Part shown: positions 29,486 through 37,980 of the stretch, piece after piece
Position numbering within the stretch: the first letter of the stretch is position 1
Layout: each line of letters starts with the position of its first letter
DNA from: Planctomycetota bacterium
GTDB lineage: Bacteria; Planctomycetota; Planctomycetia; Pirellulales; Pirellulaceae
NCBI GenBank assembly: GCA_014238905.1
Contig: JABAAE010000005.1
Coordinates: 248,001 to 312,000 of the forward strand
DNA: 64,000 nucleotides
Direction of reading: 5' to 3'
Notes under the pieces: generated by a model
The model's input: the letters and a program-made list of their open reading frames with translations, nothing else
What the model was told of the DNA's origin: nothing
The model's database searches: none
Translations under genes and position numbers: made by a program

Positions 29486-31672
29486 ATGAGCATGCCAATT
29501 TTCGCTACCCAAACCCGCGCTACGCCTTTGCTTTGCGCAGCCGCGATGCTGATTTCCCATTTGCTCTTCAGTGGCCATCTCTCGGGCGTCCAGGGACCGC
29601 AAGTTACCGGAACGGACCGTCACATCAACGACGTTAGAACCGAACCGCTAAAGGATCTAAATGGTTACTTTCCAATGGTCGTTCCCAAGTCAAAGGCCCA
29701 ATGGCTCCTGCGAGCCGATCGGGTTCGACAACAAGTCAAAGTCGCGTTGGGCTTGTGGCCGCCACCAGCCAAAACGCCTTTGAATCCGGTCATCTATGGA
29801 AAAATCGACTGCGGTGATTACACCGTCGAGAAGACGTTCTTTGAAAGCATGCCTGGCTTCTATGTAACGGGCAGCTTATATCGGCCAAAAACCGCCTCCG
29901 GAAAATTGCCGGGAATCCTCTGCCCACATGGTCACTGGGCCAATGGCCGGTTCTATGATGCTGGCGAGGCGAACGCTAAATCCCAGATCGCACAGGGTGC
30001 AGAAAGCGACCTGGAGACTGCTCGAAATCCGATCCAGGCCCGCTGCGTTCATCTTGCCAGAATGGGCTGTGTCGTTTTTCAATACGACATGATCGGCTAT
30101 GCTGACAGCGTCCAAATCAGCAGCGAAATAGCTCATCGATTTGCAAAACAACGCCCCGCATACAACACTCCGGAAAAATGGGGGCTCTTTAGTCCCCAAG
30201 CCGAATTGCATTTACAGTCGGTGATGGGTCTTCAGTCGTGGAATTCCATTCGTTGTCTTGATTTCCTGGAGTCGCTGCCAGATGTCGATGACAATCGATT
30301 AGCGGTAACCGGGGCCAGTGGTGGTGGCACGCAGACGTTTCTCCTGGCCGCCATTGACGCCAGAATTCAAGTCTCGTTCCCGGCAGTGATGGTTTCCACA
30401 GCGATGCAGGGAGGGTGCACTTGCGAGAACTGCACCCTTCTACGAGTAACAACAGGCAACATAGAATTGGCCGCACTTTTCGCTCCCAAGCCGCAGGGAG
30501 TCACCGCAGCCAATGATTGGACCAAGGAGATGAGAACCAAGGGTTTCCCTGAATTAAAGGGCCTCTACCAACTGATGGGTTCTCCTGAAAACATCATGAT
30601 GGTCGACCGTACCGAATTTGGGCATAACTACAACAAGGTTTCCCGCACGGCGATGTACCGTTGGTTTCAAAAGCATTTAAATTTGACGGGTTCGGTAAAA
30701 GAGCGACCTTATCGGCGATTAACCCAACAGGAACTGACGGTCTGGGGATCAGAACATCCCAAACCGAGCGGTAAAAACGATTTCGAGCGGCGACTTCTCA
30801 ATAATTGGACAGAACAATCCAAGCAGCGGATTCTCAGCTCGCCAGAGCGATCGAAGCTTATCAAACAAGGCTGGGAAGGGATTTTTCAGAGGGAATTGCC
30901 TGCCAGCGGAGACGTCGAATTTGAAACCGTCATCAAAAACGAGAAACCGGCGTACTGGGAAATCGCAGGGATCATCGGCAACAAAAAACAGGGTGAAGAA
31001 TTTCCTGCCACTTTTATCCACCCCAAAAAATGGAACAAAAAAGTCGTTATCGTGACAAGCGATTCCGGAAAAAATTGCCTCTATGACCAACCAAAAGAAC
31101 TAACCGAGTCCATAGAGCAACTCGTCAACACAGGGCACTCGGTGGTTTCGGCCGACTTATTGTTTCAGGGGGAATTCAACCGGTCGACCAAGCCCGCAGG
31201 ACCGACCCGAAAAGTCGAAAACCCAAGGGAAGCCGCCGCCTACACTTTTGGCTACAACCACACATTACTTGCACAGCGGACCCACGACTTGGTTAATCTG
31301 ATTACGCTGGTCGCTCATCATCAAGAACAACCCGAATCGATCATCCTTGTCGGTTTCCACAAGACCGGCGCAATTTCCGCGGCAGCTGGAGTGATCGCCA
31401 GCGACTTGGTTGATCACATCATCATTGAAAAGCAGGGGCTCAGCAGCCTGATGGTGGACAAAATCCATGACCCCTACTTTCTGCCCGGGTCACAGAAGTA
31501 TTTTGGAATCTGGGGCATGCTTTTAGCCGGCAAAAGTCAAGTCTCGGTTTTGGGGGGCACACCGGCCGACATCCCCGAAGATCTTAAAGAGTTACCTTGG
31601 ACTAACCTTGCCCTGAAACCTTCCGACTTGGTGAAGGTGATCCTCGGTGAAACAAAACACCCTGTCCCTTAA
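29486..31672 (+). CDS. Secreted alpha/beta hydrolase (acetyl-xylan-esterase-like)
   Basis: This 728-aa protein starts at the ATG at 29486, or at 29492 where the GAGG spacing is better. A signal peptide (about residues 10-35) is followed by an N-terminal domain (about 40-110) with the motif LGLWPPPAKTPLNP seen in planctomycete esterases. The alpha/beta hydrolase core then has PGILCPHGHW, MGCVVFQYDMIGYADS and a GASGGGTQT nucleophile elbow, with Ser near residue 276. A CTCENC stretch (about 311-316) follows. A candidate catalytic His sits in DRTEFGHNYNK. The C-terminal third (about 490-725) is a second hydrolase-like domain (KVVIVTSDSG, ILVGFHKTGAI) lacking a clear nucleophile. Acetyl-ester or related polysaccharide deacylation is inferred. 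Confidence 0.85.
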   Translation: MSMPIFATQTRATPLLCAAAMLISHLLFSGHLSGVQGPQVTGTDRHINDVRTEPLKDLNGYFPMVVPKSKAQWLLRADRVRQQVKVALGLWPPPAKTPLNPVIYGKIDCGDYTVEKTFFESMPGFYVTGSLYRPKTASGKLPGILCPHGHWANGRFYDAGEANAKSQIAQGAESDLETARNPIQARCVHLARMGCVVFQYDMIGYADSVQISSEIAHRFAKQRPAYNTPEKWGLFSPQAELHLQSVMGLQSWNSIRCLDFLESLPDVDDNRLAVTGASGGGTQTFLLAAIDARIQVSFPAVMVSTAMQGGCTCENCTLLRVTTGNIELAALFAPKPQGVTAANDWTKEMRTKGFPELKGLYQLMGSPENIMMVDRTEFGHNYNKVSRTAMYRWFQKHLNLTGSVKERPYRRLTQQELTVWGSEHPKPSGKNDFERRLLNNWTEQSKQRILSSPERSKLIKQGWEGIFQRELPASGDVEFETVIKNEKPAYWEIAGIIGNKKQGEEFPATFIHPKKWNKKVVIVTSDSGKNCLYDQPKELTESIEQLVNTGHSVVSADLLFQGEFNRSTKPAGPTRKVENPREAAAYTFGYNHTLLAQRTHDLVNLITLVAHHQEQPESIILVGFHKTGAISAAAGVIASDLVDHIIIEKQGLSSLMVDKIHDPYFLPGSQKYFGIWGMLLAGKSQVSVLGGTPADIPEDLKELPWTNLALKPSDLVKVILGETKHPVP

Positions 31673-31725
31673 AAAGGGATCCTTAACACGCCGTTGCTGC
31701 ATCCTTAGCCGGCGTGACCGGACGG

Positions 31726-32514
31726 CTAACCGACCGTCAGGTAATCTTCAATCCAGTTTTCGGCATCAGCGGTCAAGTCCGACACCGATTGCGTGGCAAA
31801 GGAGTTTTTGAGTTCCGATGTCGAACTGGGAAACGAATCCACGAACGAGAACAACTCAAACTGTTTTCGATTCAAGGTCGGATTTGCGGCCGGTTTTTTC
31901 ACCAGGTGCCGGCTATAGTCGTGGATGGACATTTTCAGTAAACGCCGCACGGTGGTTTTAGTCTCAGCAGAATCTCCTCGGAGGTCACGACTAAATTCCA
32001 CATTCCGCTGTTCTTCGAAAGAAAACTCAGTCGAAATGAACTCAGGAAAAAAAGCCAGCAGCATATCGCACCATCTCTCGAGCTTCCATCGCAGTTGGTT
32101 GAGTTCACGTGCTTGTGCATTTTTTCGTTCAACTCCGATGTTTATTAATTCCAGCGCTCGCATCCTCGCTTCGAGGTGAAATAAGAAGACAGCTCTGGCC
32201 ACCGGTCCGTTGACGGTTTGCCGAAATTCTCGGTCTTTATAAACGAATAGTGCCGCGGAGATTCTTGCAAAAAATTCCGAGCAGAGAACCTCCTGAACAA
32301 CACACGAAATGGCATCCCATGGGTCATGGTTAGCCTCTGGCGATTCCAGATCTTCCCGAAAAAGAGACAATGCTTTGTTCCATCGATCCAGTTTTTCCTT
32401 GGATGTTTTCCAAAACTCTTCGGAATGGATAATCTCTTTGCCGGTCAATCTCGTCACAAATTCGAGGTTGAAACAAAGGTCAGTAGATAATTCGATAAGA
32501 TGTCCGGCATGCAT
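31726..32514 (-). CDS. Hypothetical helical protein, about 262 aa
   Basis: I do not recognise this family. The frame is open to 32661, but the ATG at 32514 has an AAGGA 7 nt upstream and begins where the translation starts to look like protein. The product is mostly alpha-helical and soluble, rich in Glu, Arg, Leu and aromatic residues (EFWKTSKEKLDRWNKAL, RARELN-type helices, LERWCDMLLAFFPEF). No signal peptide or metal motif is visible. It lies convergent to the secreted hydrolase gene and divergent from the sulfatase gene. It is probably a lineage-specific cytoplasmic protein. Confidence 0.65.
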   Translation of the reverse strand: MHAGHLIELSTDLCFNLEFVTRLTGKEIIHSEEFWKTSKEKLDRWNKALSLFREDLESPEANHDPWDAISCVVQEVLCSEFFARISAALFVYKDREFRQTVNGPVARAVFLFHLEARMRALELINIGVERKNAQARELNQLRWKLERWCDMLLAFFPEFISTEFSFEEQRNVEFSRDLRGDSAETKTTVRRLLKMSIHDYSRHLVKKPAANPTLNRKQFELFSFVDSFPSSTSELKNSFATQSVSDLTADAENWIEDYLTVG

Positions 32515-32829
32515 GGCTTTGTCCTTGAGTGAGATTGCTACATTGTTTTGCACGCCCCGTGCCAACCCGTGTTTAGGACACAAAAAGACGGGTTTTCTGC
32601 AGTTTTGAGACTTTGGCCACAAGATCATCCTGAGAAATGATGCCTCAATGCAACCGTCCATGTTTCAAATAAAGAACATTCCGGATACTCATTGAGCACT
32701 GCGGTCGGTAACATGGACTACACCAATTTGGCTGATCGTTCCCACACGGGTGTTGGTGTTGGCAAGAATGATTGGCGACCACGCTCATTGACCTGACTTT
32801 GCCTCCACACCATTCTCCAAGGGAAATTC

Positions 32830-34353
32830 GTGCTGATTGACTTTCAAAATAGAACCCCTTTGTTTTGGCTGGTCTGCGTTGGGATGATCGGTTTTGGCTG
32901 GTGCAACACGTTGCCGTTGGTTCATGGCCAAACCACCCCCAATATGATCGTTTTCATTGCTGATGATGTCAGTTGGAACGACTTTGGTTGTTATGGCAAC
33001 AAAAAAGCGAGAACCCCTCACATCGACCGCTTGGCTGAAACAGGGCTTCGGTTTGACAATGCGTTCCTAACCGCCAGTAGCTGCAGTCCCAGTCGGGCCA
33101 GTATCGTCACCGGCCGGTACCCCCACAACAACGGCAAAGCGGCCGAATTGCACCTTCCGATTGATCCGCGTCTTCCCTGGTTTCCCCAACGGCTGAGGGA
33201 AAAGGGTTATTACACCGCGTTGGTTGGAAAAAACCACATGAAAAAAGGCCCCTCGGCGGATACAAATACACCGCCCAACAAAGCGTTTGACTTGATCGAT
33301 AACGGACAACTCAACAACAATCACGGTGGCCACGGAAAATGGGTAGCGACCCTACGTAATCGCCCCAAGAACCAGCCTTTTTTCTTCTGGTTTGCCTCGA
33401 CGGATGCCCACCGTGGATGGGATGCCGATCGGGAATGGAAACCACAATATGGTCCACCCCACACACCAGAACATGTCGAAGTACCCCCATTTCTAGTTGA
33501 TGACCAACCCACCCGAAGGGATCTGGCGTCTTATTACAACGAGGTCACTCGGTTCGATTATTACATTGGCCAGGTGGTGAACGCACTGAAGGAAGAAAAA
33601 CTATACGACAATACGGTCATCCTCGTCTTGGCTGACAACGGGCGTCCCTTTCCAAGGGCCAAAACGCGTCTACACGATTCAGGCATGAAAACCGCTTTGG
33701 TCGCCCATTGGCCAAACCGAATGAAAACTCCAGCGGTGACCGACAGCTTGGTGAGTGCGATCGACATCGCCCCCACTTTACTACTTTTAGCTGGCATCCA
33801 GCCGGGACCTACCTTCCAGGGAACCGACTTCTCATCCCTCTTCAGTCAACCGAAAACCATGATCCGGCGATTTGCTTTTTCCGAACACAATTGGCACGAT
33901 TACGAGGCCCACGGTCGGTCCGTCCGTGACCAAAGCGGCTTCGTCTTGATCTCTAATCAGCGGCCTGGAAAACCTTGGCAGGGTCCGGCCGATTCGGTCC
34001 GATCCCCCTCTCACCAGTCCCTTCTGACCGCTCGCCAGCGGAAGGTATTGACGGTCCATCAGCGGGATGTTTTTGCTGCTCCGCGGAAAGAATACGAGCT
34101 GTTCAACAGTCGCACCGATCCTGATCAAATCCATAACCTGATTGGAAAATCGGAGCACCGGGCAAAAGAAACTGAACTCCGCCTGATTTTAAAGAAATGG
34201 TCAGTGCAGACTCGTGATAGCGTCCCCAGTCAGCTGTCCCAGGACTCCTTCGACAGAGTGACAGGCGATCGCATCAAATCAAACGGATATCGAGGCGTGA
34301 CGCCGGGTGAAGACTTAAAAGCCTCGTTGAGCGACCACCCGGGACCCCGCTAA
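32830..34353 (+). CDS. Type I (formylglycine) sulfatase, secreted
   Basis: The start is a GTG at 32830 with AAGGGA about 7 nt upstream; the product is 507 aa. A signal peptide (about residues 10-35) precedes FIADDVSWNDFGCYG, whose Asp pair binds Ca2+. SSCSPSRASIVTGRYPH then holds the Cys (near residue 83) that is converted to formylglycine in the C-x-P-S-R signature. LADNGRPFPRAK supplies further metal and sulfate ligands. The overall layout fits N-sulfoglucosamine sulfohydrolase-like (S1_8-type) planctomycete sulfatases. The substrate is likely a sulfated polysaccharide but is not identifiable. A terminator-like hairpin lies downstream at 34551-34578. No sulfatase-maturing enzyme is in the window. 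Confidence 0.93.
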   Translation: MLIDFQNRTPLFWLVCVGMIGFGWCNTLPLVHGQTTPNMIVFIADDVSWNDFGCYGNKKARTPHIDRLAETGLRFDNAFLTASSCSPSRASIVTGRYPHNNGKAAELHLPIDPRLPWFPQRLREKGYYTALVGKNHMKKGPSADTNTPPNKAFDLIDNGQLNNNHGGHGKWVATLRNRPKNQPFFFWFASTDAHRGWDADREWKPQYGPPHTPEHVEVPPFLVDDQPTRRDLASYYNEVTRFDYYIGQVVNALKEEKLYDNTVILVLADNGRPFPRAKTRLHDSGMKTALVAHWPNRMKTPAVTDSLVSAIDIAPTLLLLAGIQPGPTFQGTDFSSLFSQPKTMIRRFAFSEHNWHDYEAHGRSVRDQSGFVLISNQRPGKPWQGPADSVRSPSHQSLLTARQRKVLTVHQRDVFAAPRKEYELFNSRTDPDQIHNLIGKSEHRAKETELRLILKKWSVQTRDSVPSQLSQDSFDRVTGDRIKSNGYRGVTPGEDLKASLSDHPGPR

Positions 34354-34550
34354 TCTAAGGCAATGGCATTCACGCGGAGGGGGGCGGAGCGGAACTCCTT
34401 GGTATTCAATGCTCCAAAGGTTCGGCCAATGGTGATTCACCGGCAGGCTTTTCCCGGCCCATCACGCGCCGACTCGTGCCTGACCTTCACGATATTCGGA
34501 TAGCCGCTCAATCTTTCAGAAAAAAACCTGTTAATGACAAAAAACAGGCC

Positions 34551-34578
34551 AACCGGACTGGATCGGCTGTCCGGTTTT
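34551..34578 (+). terminator. Terminator-like hairpin downstream of the sulfatase
   Basis: A perfect 8-bp stem (AACCGGAC with GTCCGGTT) and a 10-nt loop are followed by a short T-run. A second, weaker stem (CCTGTT/AACAGG) lies just upstream at about 34527-34549. The hairpin is about 200 bp after the sulfatase stop and probably ends its transcript. Confidence 0.55.
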
Positions 34579-34640
34579 GATCATCCATTTCGACTACAGG
34601 GTCAACCGTTCATCTTGCCCCAATTCTAAACATCACTGAA

Positions 34641-35519
34641 ATGGAATCGCCCATGAATACTGAAAGCAATACTGAAAGGAACACGGAAGGGAACACGGAA
34701 AGAAAAACTGAACGAACGCAACATCCCTTTATTCTCAATCGTTTTCATGTCTTCGGACTGCCTTATTCCCTTCACCAAACCCAAATCCACATTGACCCAA
34801 CTGAATCGAACTCTCACAAACATCTGACAGGCGGTTTCCCCCTGCCAACGTTACCCCTCTCGGTCGTCTTAAAGAAGATTTCCAAATTCGATCCACGATT
34901 TCAATTCGCCGTTACTCGGTGCCATACCAAAAATACTTTCCCGAAACTGCAACAAATTTCTTTTTCGCCGGACGGACCGAAGACAGAATCTAGACCGAAG
35001 ACAGAATCTAGACTGAACAACGAATCTAAGATGAACAACGAATCTAAGATGAACAACGAATCTAAGATGAACAACGAATCTAGATCGATCCAAAACGCTG
35101 AGTCCATCAAAAACGCTGAGTCCATCAAAAACGCCGAGTCCATCAAAAACGCTGAATCCATCAAAAACGCCGAGTCGACCAAAAACGGCGAATTCAGGAA
35201 CGACTGTTGCCGATTTCAAAACCGATCTCACTCACCCAAAGACACGTCATTGACGTTAACGGTAAACGATCATCCACGGTTCGCCACGGAATTTTGCTAC
35301 ATAGTCAAAAATGCCAAGGGCCTGATCGTATTCACTGGATCCGATTTAGAAAAACCGATTTTTTCGGAGCAGAGTCCAATAATCCATAGCGGATTCTCGA
35401 TCCAAATCGACCTTTTTCCACGACGTAGTCACCACCCGCCACGACGGCGGTTAATCGCACGCAAGGCTGTGCACCAACCCGTCTGGATGGCCGATAGCCA
35501 ATATATCCTCGACCTCTAG
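34641..35519 (+). CDS. Doubtful open frame across low-complexity repeats
   Basis: This 292-codon frame starts at an ATG and contains NTER/NTEG four-residue repeats near its N-terminus and six-residue repeats (KTESRP, NNESKM, NAESIK) in the middle. No SD is evident. The flanking translated segments are rich in His, Pro, Arg and Phe and lack domain patterns. The 12-bp and 18-bp units keep the frame open by themselves, because their length is a multiple of three, and the opposite strand is open too. It is more likely non-coding repeat DNA than a gene. If real, it would be a disordered, repeat-variable protein. Confidence 0.2.
   Translation: MESPMNTESNTERNTEGNTERKTERTQHPFILNRFHVFGLPYSLHQTQIHIDPTESNSHKHLTGGFPLPTLPLSVVLKKISKFDPRFQFAVTRCHTKNTFPKLQQISFSPDGPKTESRPKTESRLNNESKMNNESKMNNESKMNNESRSIQNAESIKNAESIKNAESIKNAESIKNAESTKNGEFRNDCCRFQNRSHSPKDTSLTLTVNDHPRFATEFCYIVKNAKGLIVFTGSDLEKPIFSEQSPIIHSGFSIQIDLFPRRSHHPPRRRLIARKAVHQPVWMADSQYILDL
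34656..34715 (+). repeat. 12-bp tandem repeat, 5 units
   Basis: Five consecutive 12-bp units follow the pattern AAYACTGAAAGV / AACACGGAARGR with a few substitutions each. In the forward frame they read NTES/NTER/NTEG/NTER/KTER. Unit divergence suggests an older expansion than the 18-bp tract downstream. Confidence 0.85.
34976..35190 (+). repeat. 18-bp tandem repeat array with three successive unit variants
   Basis: Roughly 12 units in one phase. Two units of ACCGAAGACAGAATCTAG come first, then about four of the type GATGAACAACGAATCTAA, then about five of the type ATCAAAAACGCTGAGTCC. A GA(A/G)TC(T/C) core keeps a constant position in nearly all units, with one 24-bp step at the variant change. 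Within each block the units are almost identical, which points to recent local amplification. Confidence 0.9.
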
Positions 35520-35588
35520 AGAATGAAAAAAGCGGGGGGGAGGGGGGGGCTTCTTCTCACTTCATCACCCCTCGGTGGGTAGGAGACT

Positions 35589-35659
35589 ATCCAACTAGCT
35601 CAAAAAGATCCAACTAGCTCAAAAAGATTCAACTGGCTCAAAAAGATTCAACTGGCTCG
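35589..35659 (+). repeat. 19-bp tandem repeat, 3.7 units
   Basis: Units follow ATYCAACTRGCTCAAAAAG. Units 1-2 share one variant (CC, TAG) and units 3-4 the other (TC, TGG); the last is truncated. The period of 19 is not a multiple of three, which argues against coding. Confidence 0.9.
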
Positions 35660-35874
35660 TGCACATCCAACGAATCAAACCTGCGCTGCCTCAGTTCGTT
35701 GCATCGATCTTGGGGCCTGCGAGCTATTGAGGCGATGAAAACCGGAAACCGCTCGTTCAAATAACTCGATCAGTTAAAAAAATCACGAAGGCCAGCCTGA
35801 TCATCTTCGTCGCCTCCATCTAACCCGCTAACAGAACGACCCCCAAGATTTTTTTACCGGTCTCAATATGTTGG

Positions 35875-35934
35875 AACCGCTGTCAACATTTCTCAACCGC
35901 TGACAATTCCTTTCAACCGCGGGCAATTTTTTTT
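35875..35934 (+). repeat. 20-bp imperfect repeat, 3 units, reaching the stop codon of the next gene
   Basis: AACCGCTG/AACCGCTG/AACCGCGG cores recur at exactly 20-bp steps (35875, 35895, 35915), each followed by a CAA and pyrimidine-rich tail. The third unit covers the last codons and stop region of the minus-strand ATP-grasp gene, so the repeat may have formed by copying the gene's 3' end outward. Confidence 0.7.
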
Positions 35935-36800
35935 AACAGATGATTCAGGATTTCACTGGCGATATCGACGTCACGGACTTGGCCAAGCATTTTCCAACCT
36001 GGCACGGCGTTCACCTCAATCAAATGGGTATCGCCGTCTTTTGTCACCAAAAGATCGACACCGACAATTTCATTCTCACTCGCTTTTGCCGCGCGGAACG
36101 CCAAGTCCAGTTCATTCGGGGTGGGTTCATACGGGACCCCCGTTCCCCCCTGCGCGGCATTGGTAATCCAAGAGCCCTCGTTTTGCCGGCGAACGGCGTA
36201 AAACTGGGAACCGATCAGCAGAATACGAATATCTCGTATCACATCGGCAAGAAATTTTTGGCAATAGATCACACTCCTTGTCTGTTCCAACGTCTTGAAG
36301 ACTCGGTAGGCCATCTCGATATCTTCGACGAGGATCAACCCTCGTCCCTCCCCACCAAAAACCGGCTTAACCACCACAGGACAATCACAGCCTTTAAACC
36401 AGTTCAAGGCAGAATCAGCCTTTTGAAAAACAGCGGTGGGCGGAAAAGGAAGGCCAGCTTTCTCAAAACGGATCAACGTCAACGCCTTATCGATGGCTAT
36501 TTCCAGTCCAAGTGATGAATTAAAAACCGGGACGCCTTGATTCTCCCAGCAACGCAGTGCATCCATCCTAAAAACAACCTGCTCCAGCGATCCGATCGGC
36601 ATGGACCTTACCAAAATCGCATCCCAACCGGCTTTAGAATCACCAACCGGCAACGAAGCAAGCTCCTGAGAAAATCGACCAAGAGAGACTTCCAGATCAG
36701 GATACGGAATCTGCTGGATTCTGCATTTGTTTTGGGAAGCGATCTCCAAGTCGCGGAGATACCAACTCCCCCCCTGCGCCAGAACTCCAATTGTATTCAT
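35913..36800 (-). CDS. RimK-like ATP-grasp ligase (MptN/alpha-glutamate-ligase type)
   Basis: This 295-aa protein is an ATP-grasp enzyme of the RimK branch. A pre-ATP-grasp domain occupies residues 1-100. The ATP-binding lobes show VVVKPVFGGEGRG (about 141-153), YCQKFL, DIRILLIG, and the Mg2+-binding HLIEVNAVPGW near 256-266. Relatives add glutamate tails to cofactors (F420, tetrahydromethanopterin) or to ribosomal protein S6. The mch gene directly upstream (92 bp gap, same strand) makes a role in making or modifying the tetrahydromethanopterin-type cofactor the best guess. A RimK-like ORF is also found in the H4MPT gene clusters of methylotrophs. The acceptor is not proven. Confidence 0.88.
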   Translation of the reverse strand: MNTIGVLAQGGSWYLRDLEIASQNKCRIQQIPYPDLEVSLGRFSQELASLPVGDSKAGWDAILVRSMPIGSLEQVVFRMDALRCWENQGVPVFNSSLGLEIAIDKALTLIRFEKAGLPFPPTAVFQKADSALNWFKGCDCPVVVKPVFGGEGRGLILVEDIEMAYRVFKTLEQTRSVIYCQKFLADVIRDIRILLIGSQFYAVRRQNEGSWITNAAQGGTGVPYEPTPNELDLAFRAAKASENEIVGVDLLVTKDGDTHLIEVNAVPGWKMLGQVRDVDIASEILNHLLKKIARG

Positions 36801-36892
36801 AACCGCTTTCGGAAAGACTTCCTGATTCCATCTAAATCAGGCGTGGTGCCAGATAAATCAGCCGTTGTGACAGAGAACCGCCAAGAGAACTC

Positions 36893-37858
36893 CTACCGTC
36901 CATAGGATTCGGTCAGTAGTTTCTCGTGTAGTCCCCCAAAAGAAAAGCTTCGACCGGTGAGAAGATTATGCATCCGGATATGAGCTGGAGCGAACAAGTG
37001 TGGATCGATCTTATAAAAGTCGAATTGATTCTTTTTGAACAATTCATAAAACGGGATTCCAAAATCAGGCGAACAACTGCTCGGTGCTTTTTCACCCAAA
37101 CGCTCAATATCTGAATCCTCTCCCCGTACCCAGAGATCAACGATCCCCCCAAATAAAATAGAATCATTGGTCAGCCCGATCGCCTTCAGGTCGTCAGGGT
37201 GGACCGGTGGAATTGGGGCTTGCCCACTGGCTGAAACCACACCATTTAAATCAAATCCTAGCTCATGAAGTTTATGAAGTGATGTCTCCACACAACGGGC
37301 AACGACCTGCACGGTTCCAGAAATTGAACTGGTGGGGGCCAAGGCCAAAATCAAATTAGCAGGCTTAATTCCAACCTCGTCGACGATTAGTTCGATTACT
37401 TTTTGGGGAGGGATTTGACCGGTTTCTAAACAGAGCACGCCCACCGATTCGGATCGATTTTGATCGGTCACCAACGAATATTGTTCGAGAAGCTTCTCTC
37501 TTCCTCTGAGGCAACGAATAGGACCAGATCCCATCGAGAAAAAATCTGCCACCTGAATAGGCCATCCTGCATACTGGGCTCCCATGCAGGCAGCAACAGG
37601 ATGATCCGTTTGAAAAAAAAGACTTGGTAAGGAGGTGTTACCTATTTGCATCGGCATCAAGTCAATTCTTGCCAGATCACCGCAAGACAATTTTGCTAAT
37701 TCTATCCCGGCCTGCAGGCCGCCCGCAGCGGTCACCCCAAAATCGATTTGCAAACCGTTCTCCGAAGAAGAGAATTCCACTCCCAGTTCAGTGGAACGGT
37801 TCTGGATCGTTTCGGCCAGAAAGCGACTTCGTTGATTTAAATCCAAAGATCTTCCCAA
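36893..37858 (-). CDS. mch: Methenyl-tetrahydromethanopterin cyclohydrolase
   Basis: The translation matches Mch along its length: SLDLNQRSRFLAETI at the N-terminus, IDFGVTAAGGLQAGIELAKLSCGDL, ACMGAQYAGW, GSGPIRCL, LALAPTSSISGTVQVVARCVET, and GQAPIPPVHPDDLKAIG. Mch interconverts methenyl- and formyl-H4MPT in the archaeal-type C1 pathway, which is known from methylotrophs and planctomycetes. The start is placed at a TTG at 37858, just before the conserved N-terminus; a TTG at 37900 is the alternative, and no ATG fits. The product is about 321 aa. It is divergent from the 37981 gene and co-directional with the ATP-grasp ligase. A C1 formaldehyde or formate detoxification role is likely. Confidence 0.93.
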   Translation of the reverse strand: MGRSLDLNQRSRFLAETIQNRSTELGVEFSSSENGLQIDFGVTAAGGLQAGIELAKLSCGDLARIDLMPMQIGNTSLPSLFFQTDHPVAACMGAQYAGWPIQVADFFSMGSGPIRCLRGREKLLEQYSLVTDQNRSESVGVLCLETGQIPPQKVIELIVDEVGIKPANLILALAPTSSISGTVQVVARCVETSLHKLHELGFDLNGVVSASGQAPIPPVHPDDLKAIGLTNDSILFGGIVDLWVRGEDSDIERLGEKAPSSCSPDFGIPFYELFKKNQFDFYKIDPHLFAPAHIRMHNLLTGRSFSFGGLHEKLLTESYGR

Positions 37859-37980
37859 TTGGTTTTCCCGTAAAAACAGGTCACAATACAAAAAACACAA
37901 ATTGCCTTATTGCATCGCTGACCACCAGTGGTCGATTATCGCTTTTCCCACGCTTATGAAAAGGTAATACAAACATCAAC

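Larger units (their letters stand above)
34354..35912. other. 1.56-kb gene-poor region with several tandem repeats
   Basis: There is no convincing gene between the sulfatase and the ATP-grasp ligase. The stretch holds a terminator hairpin, a 12-bp repeat tract, an 18-bp repeat tract, a 19-bp repeat tract and a 20-bp repeat tract, plus a G-homopolymer run at about 35531-35550. One long frame (34641-35519, 292 codons) spans the first two tracts, but outside the repeats its translation resembles no known protein. The repeats are listed separately. Confidence 0.7.

Noticed and set aside
34976..35190. Possible CRISPR array
   Set aside because: Units are directly adjacent with no unique spacers, and there are no cas genes in the window.
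34869..35231. Minus-strand open frame with six-residue DSAFLM / DSLFIL repeats
   Set aside because: It is only the reverse reading of the 18-bp tandem repeats; any repeat with a period divisible by three keeps several frames open. No start signal or flanking coding character.
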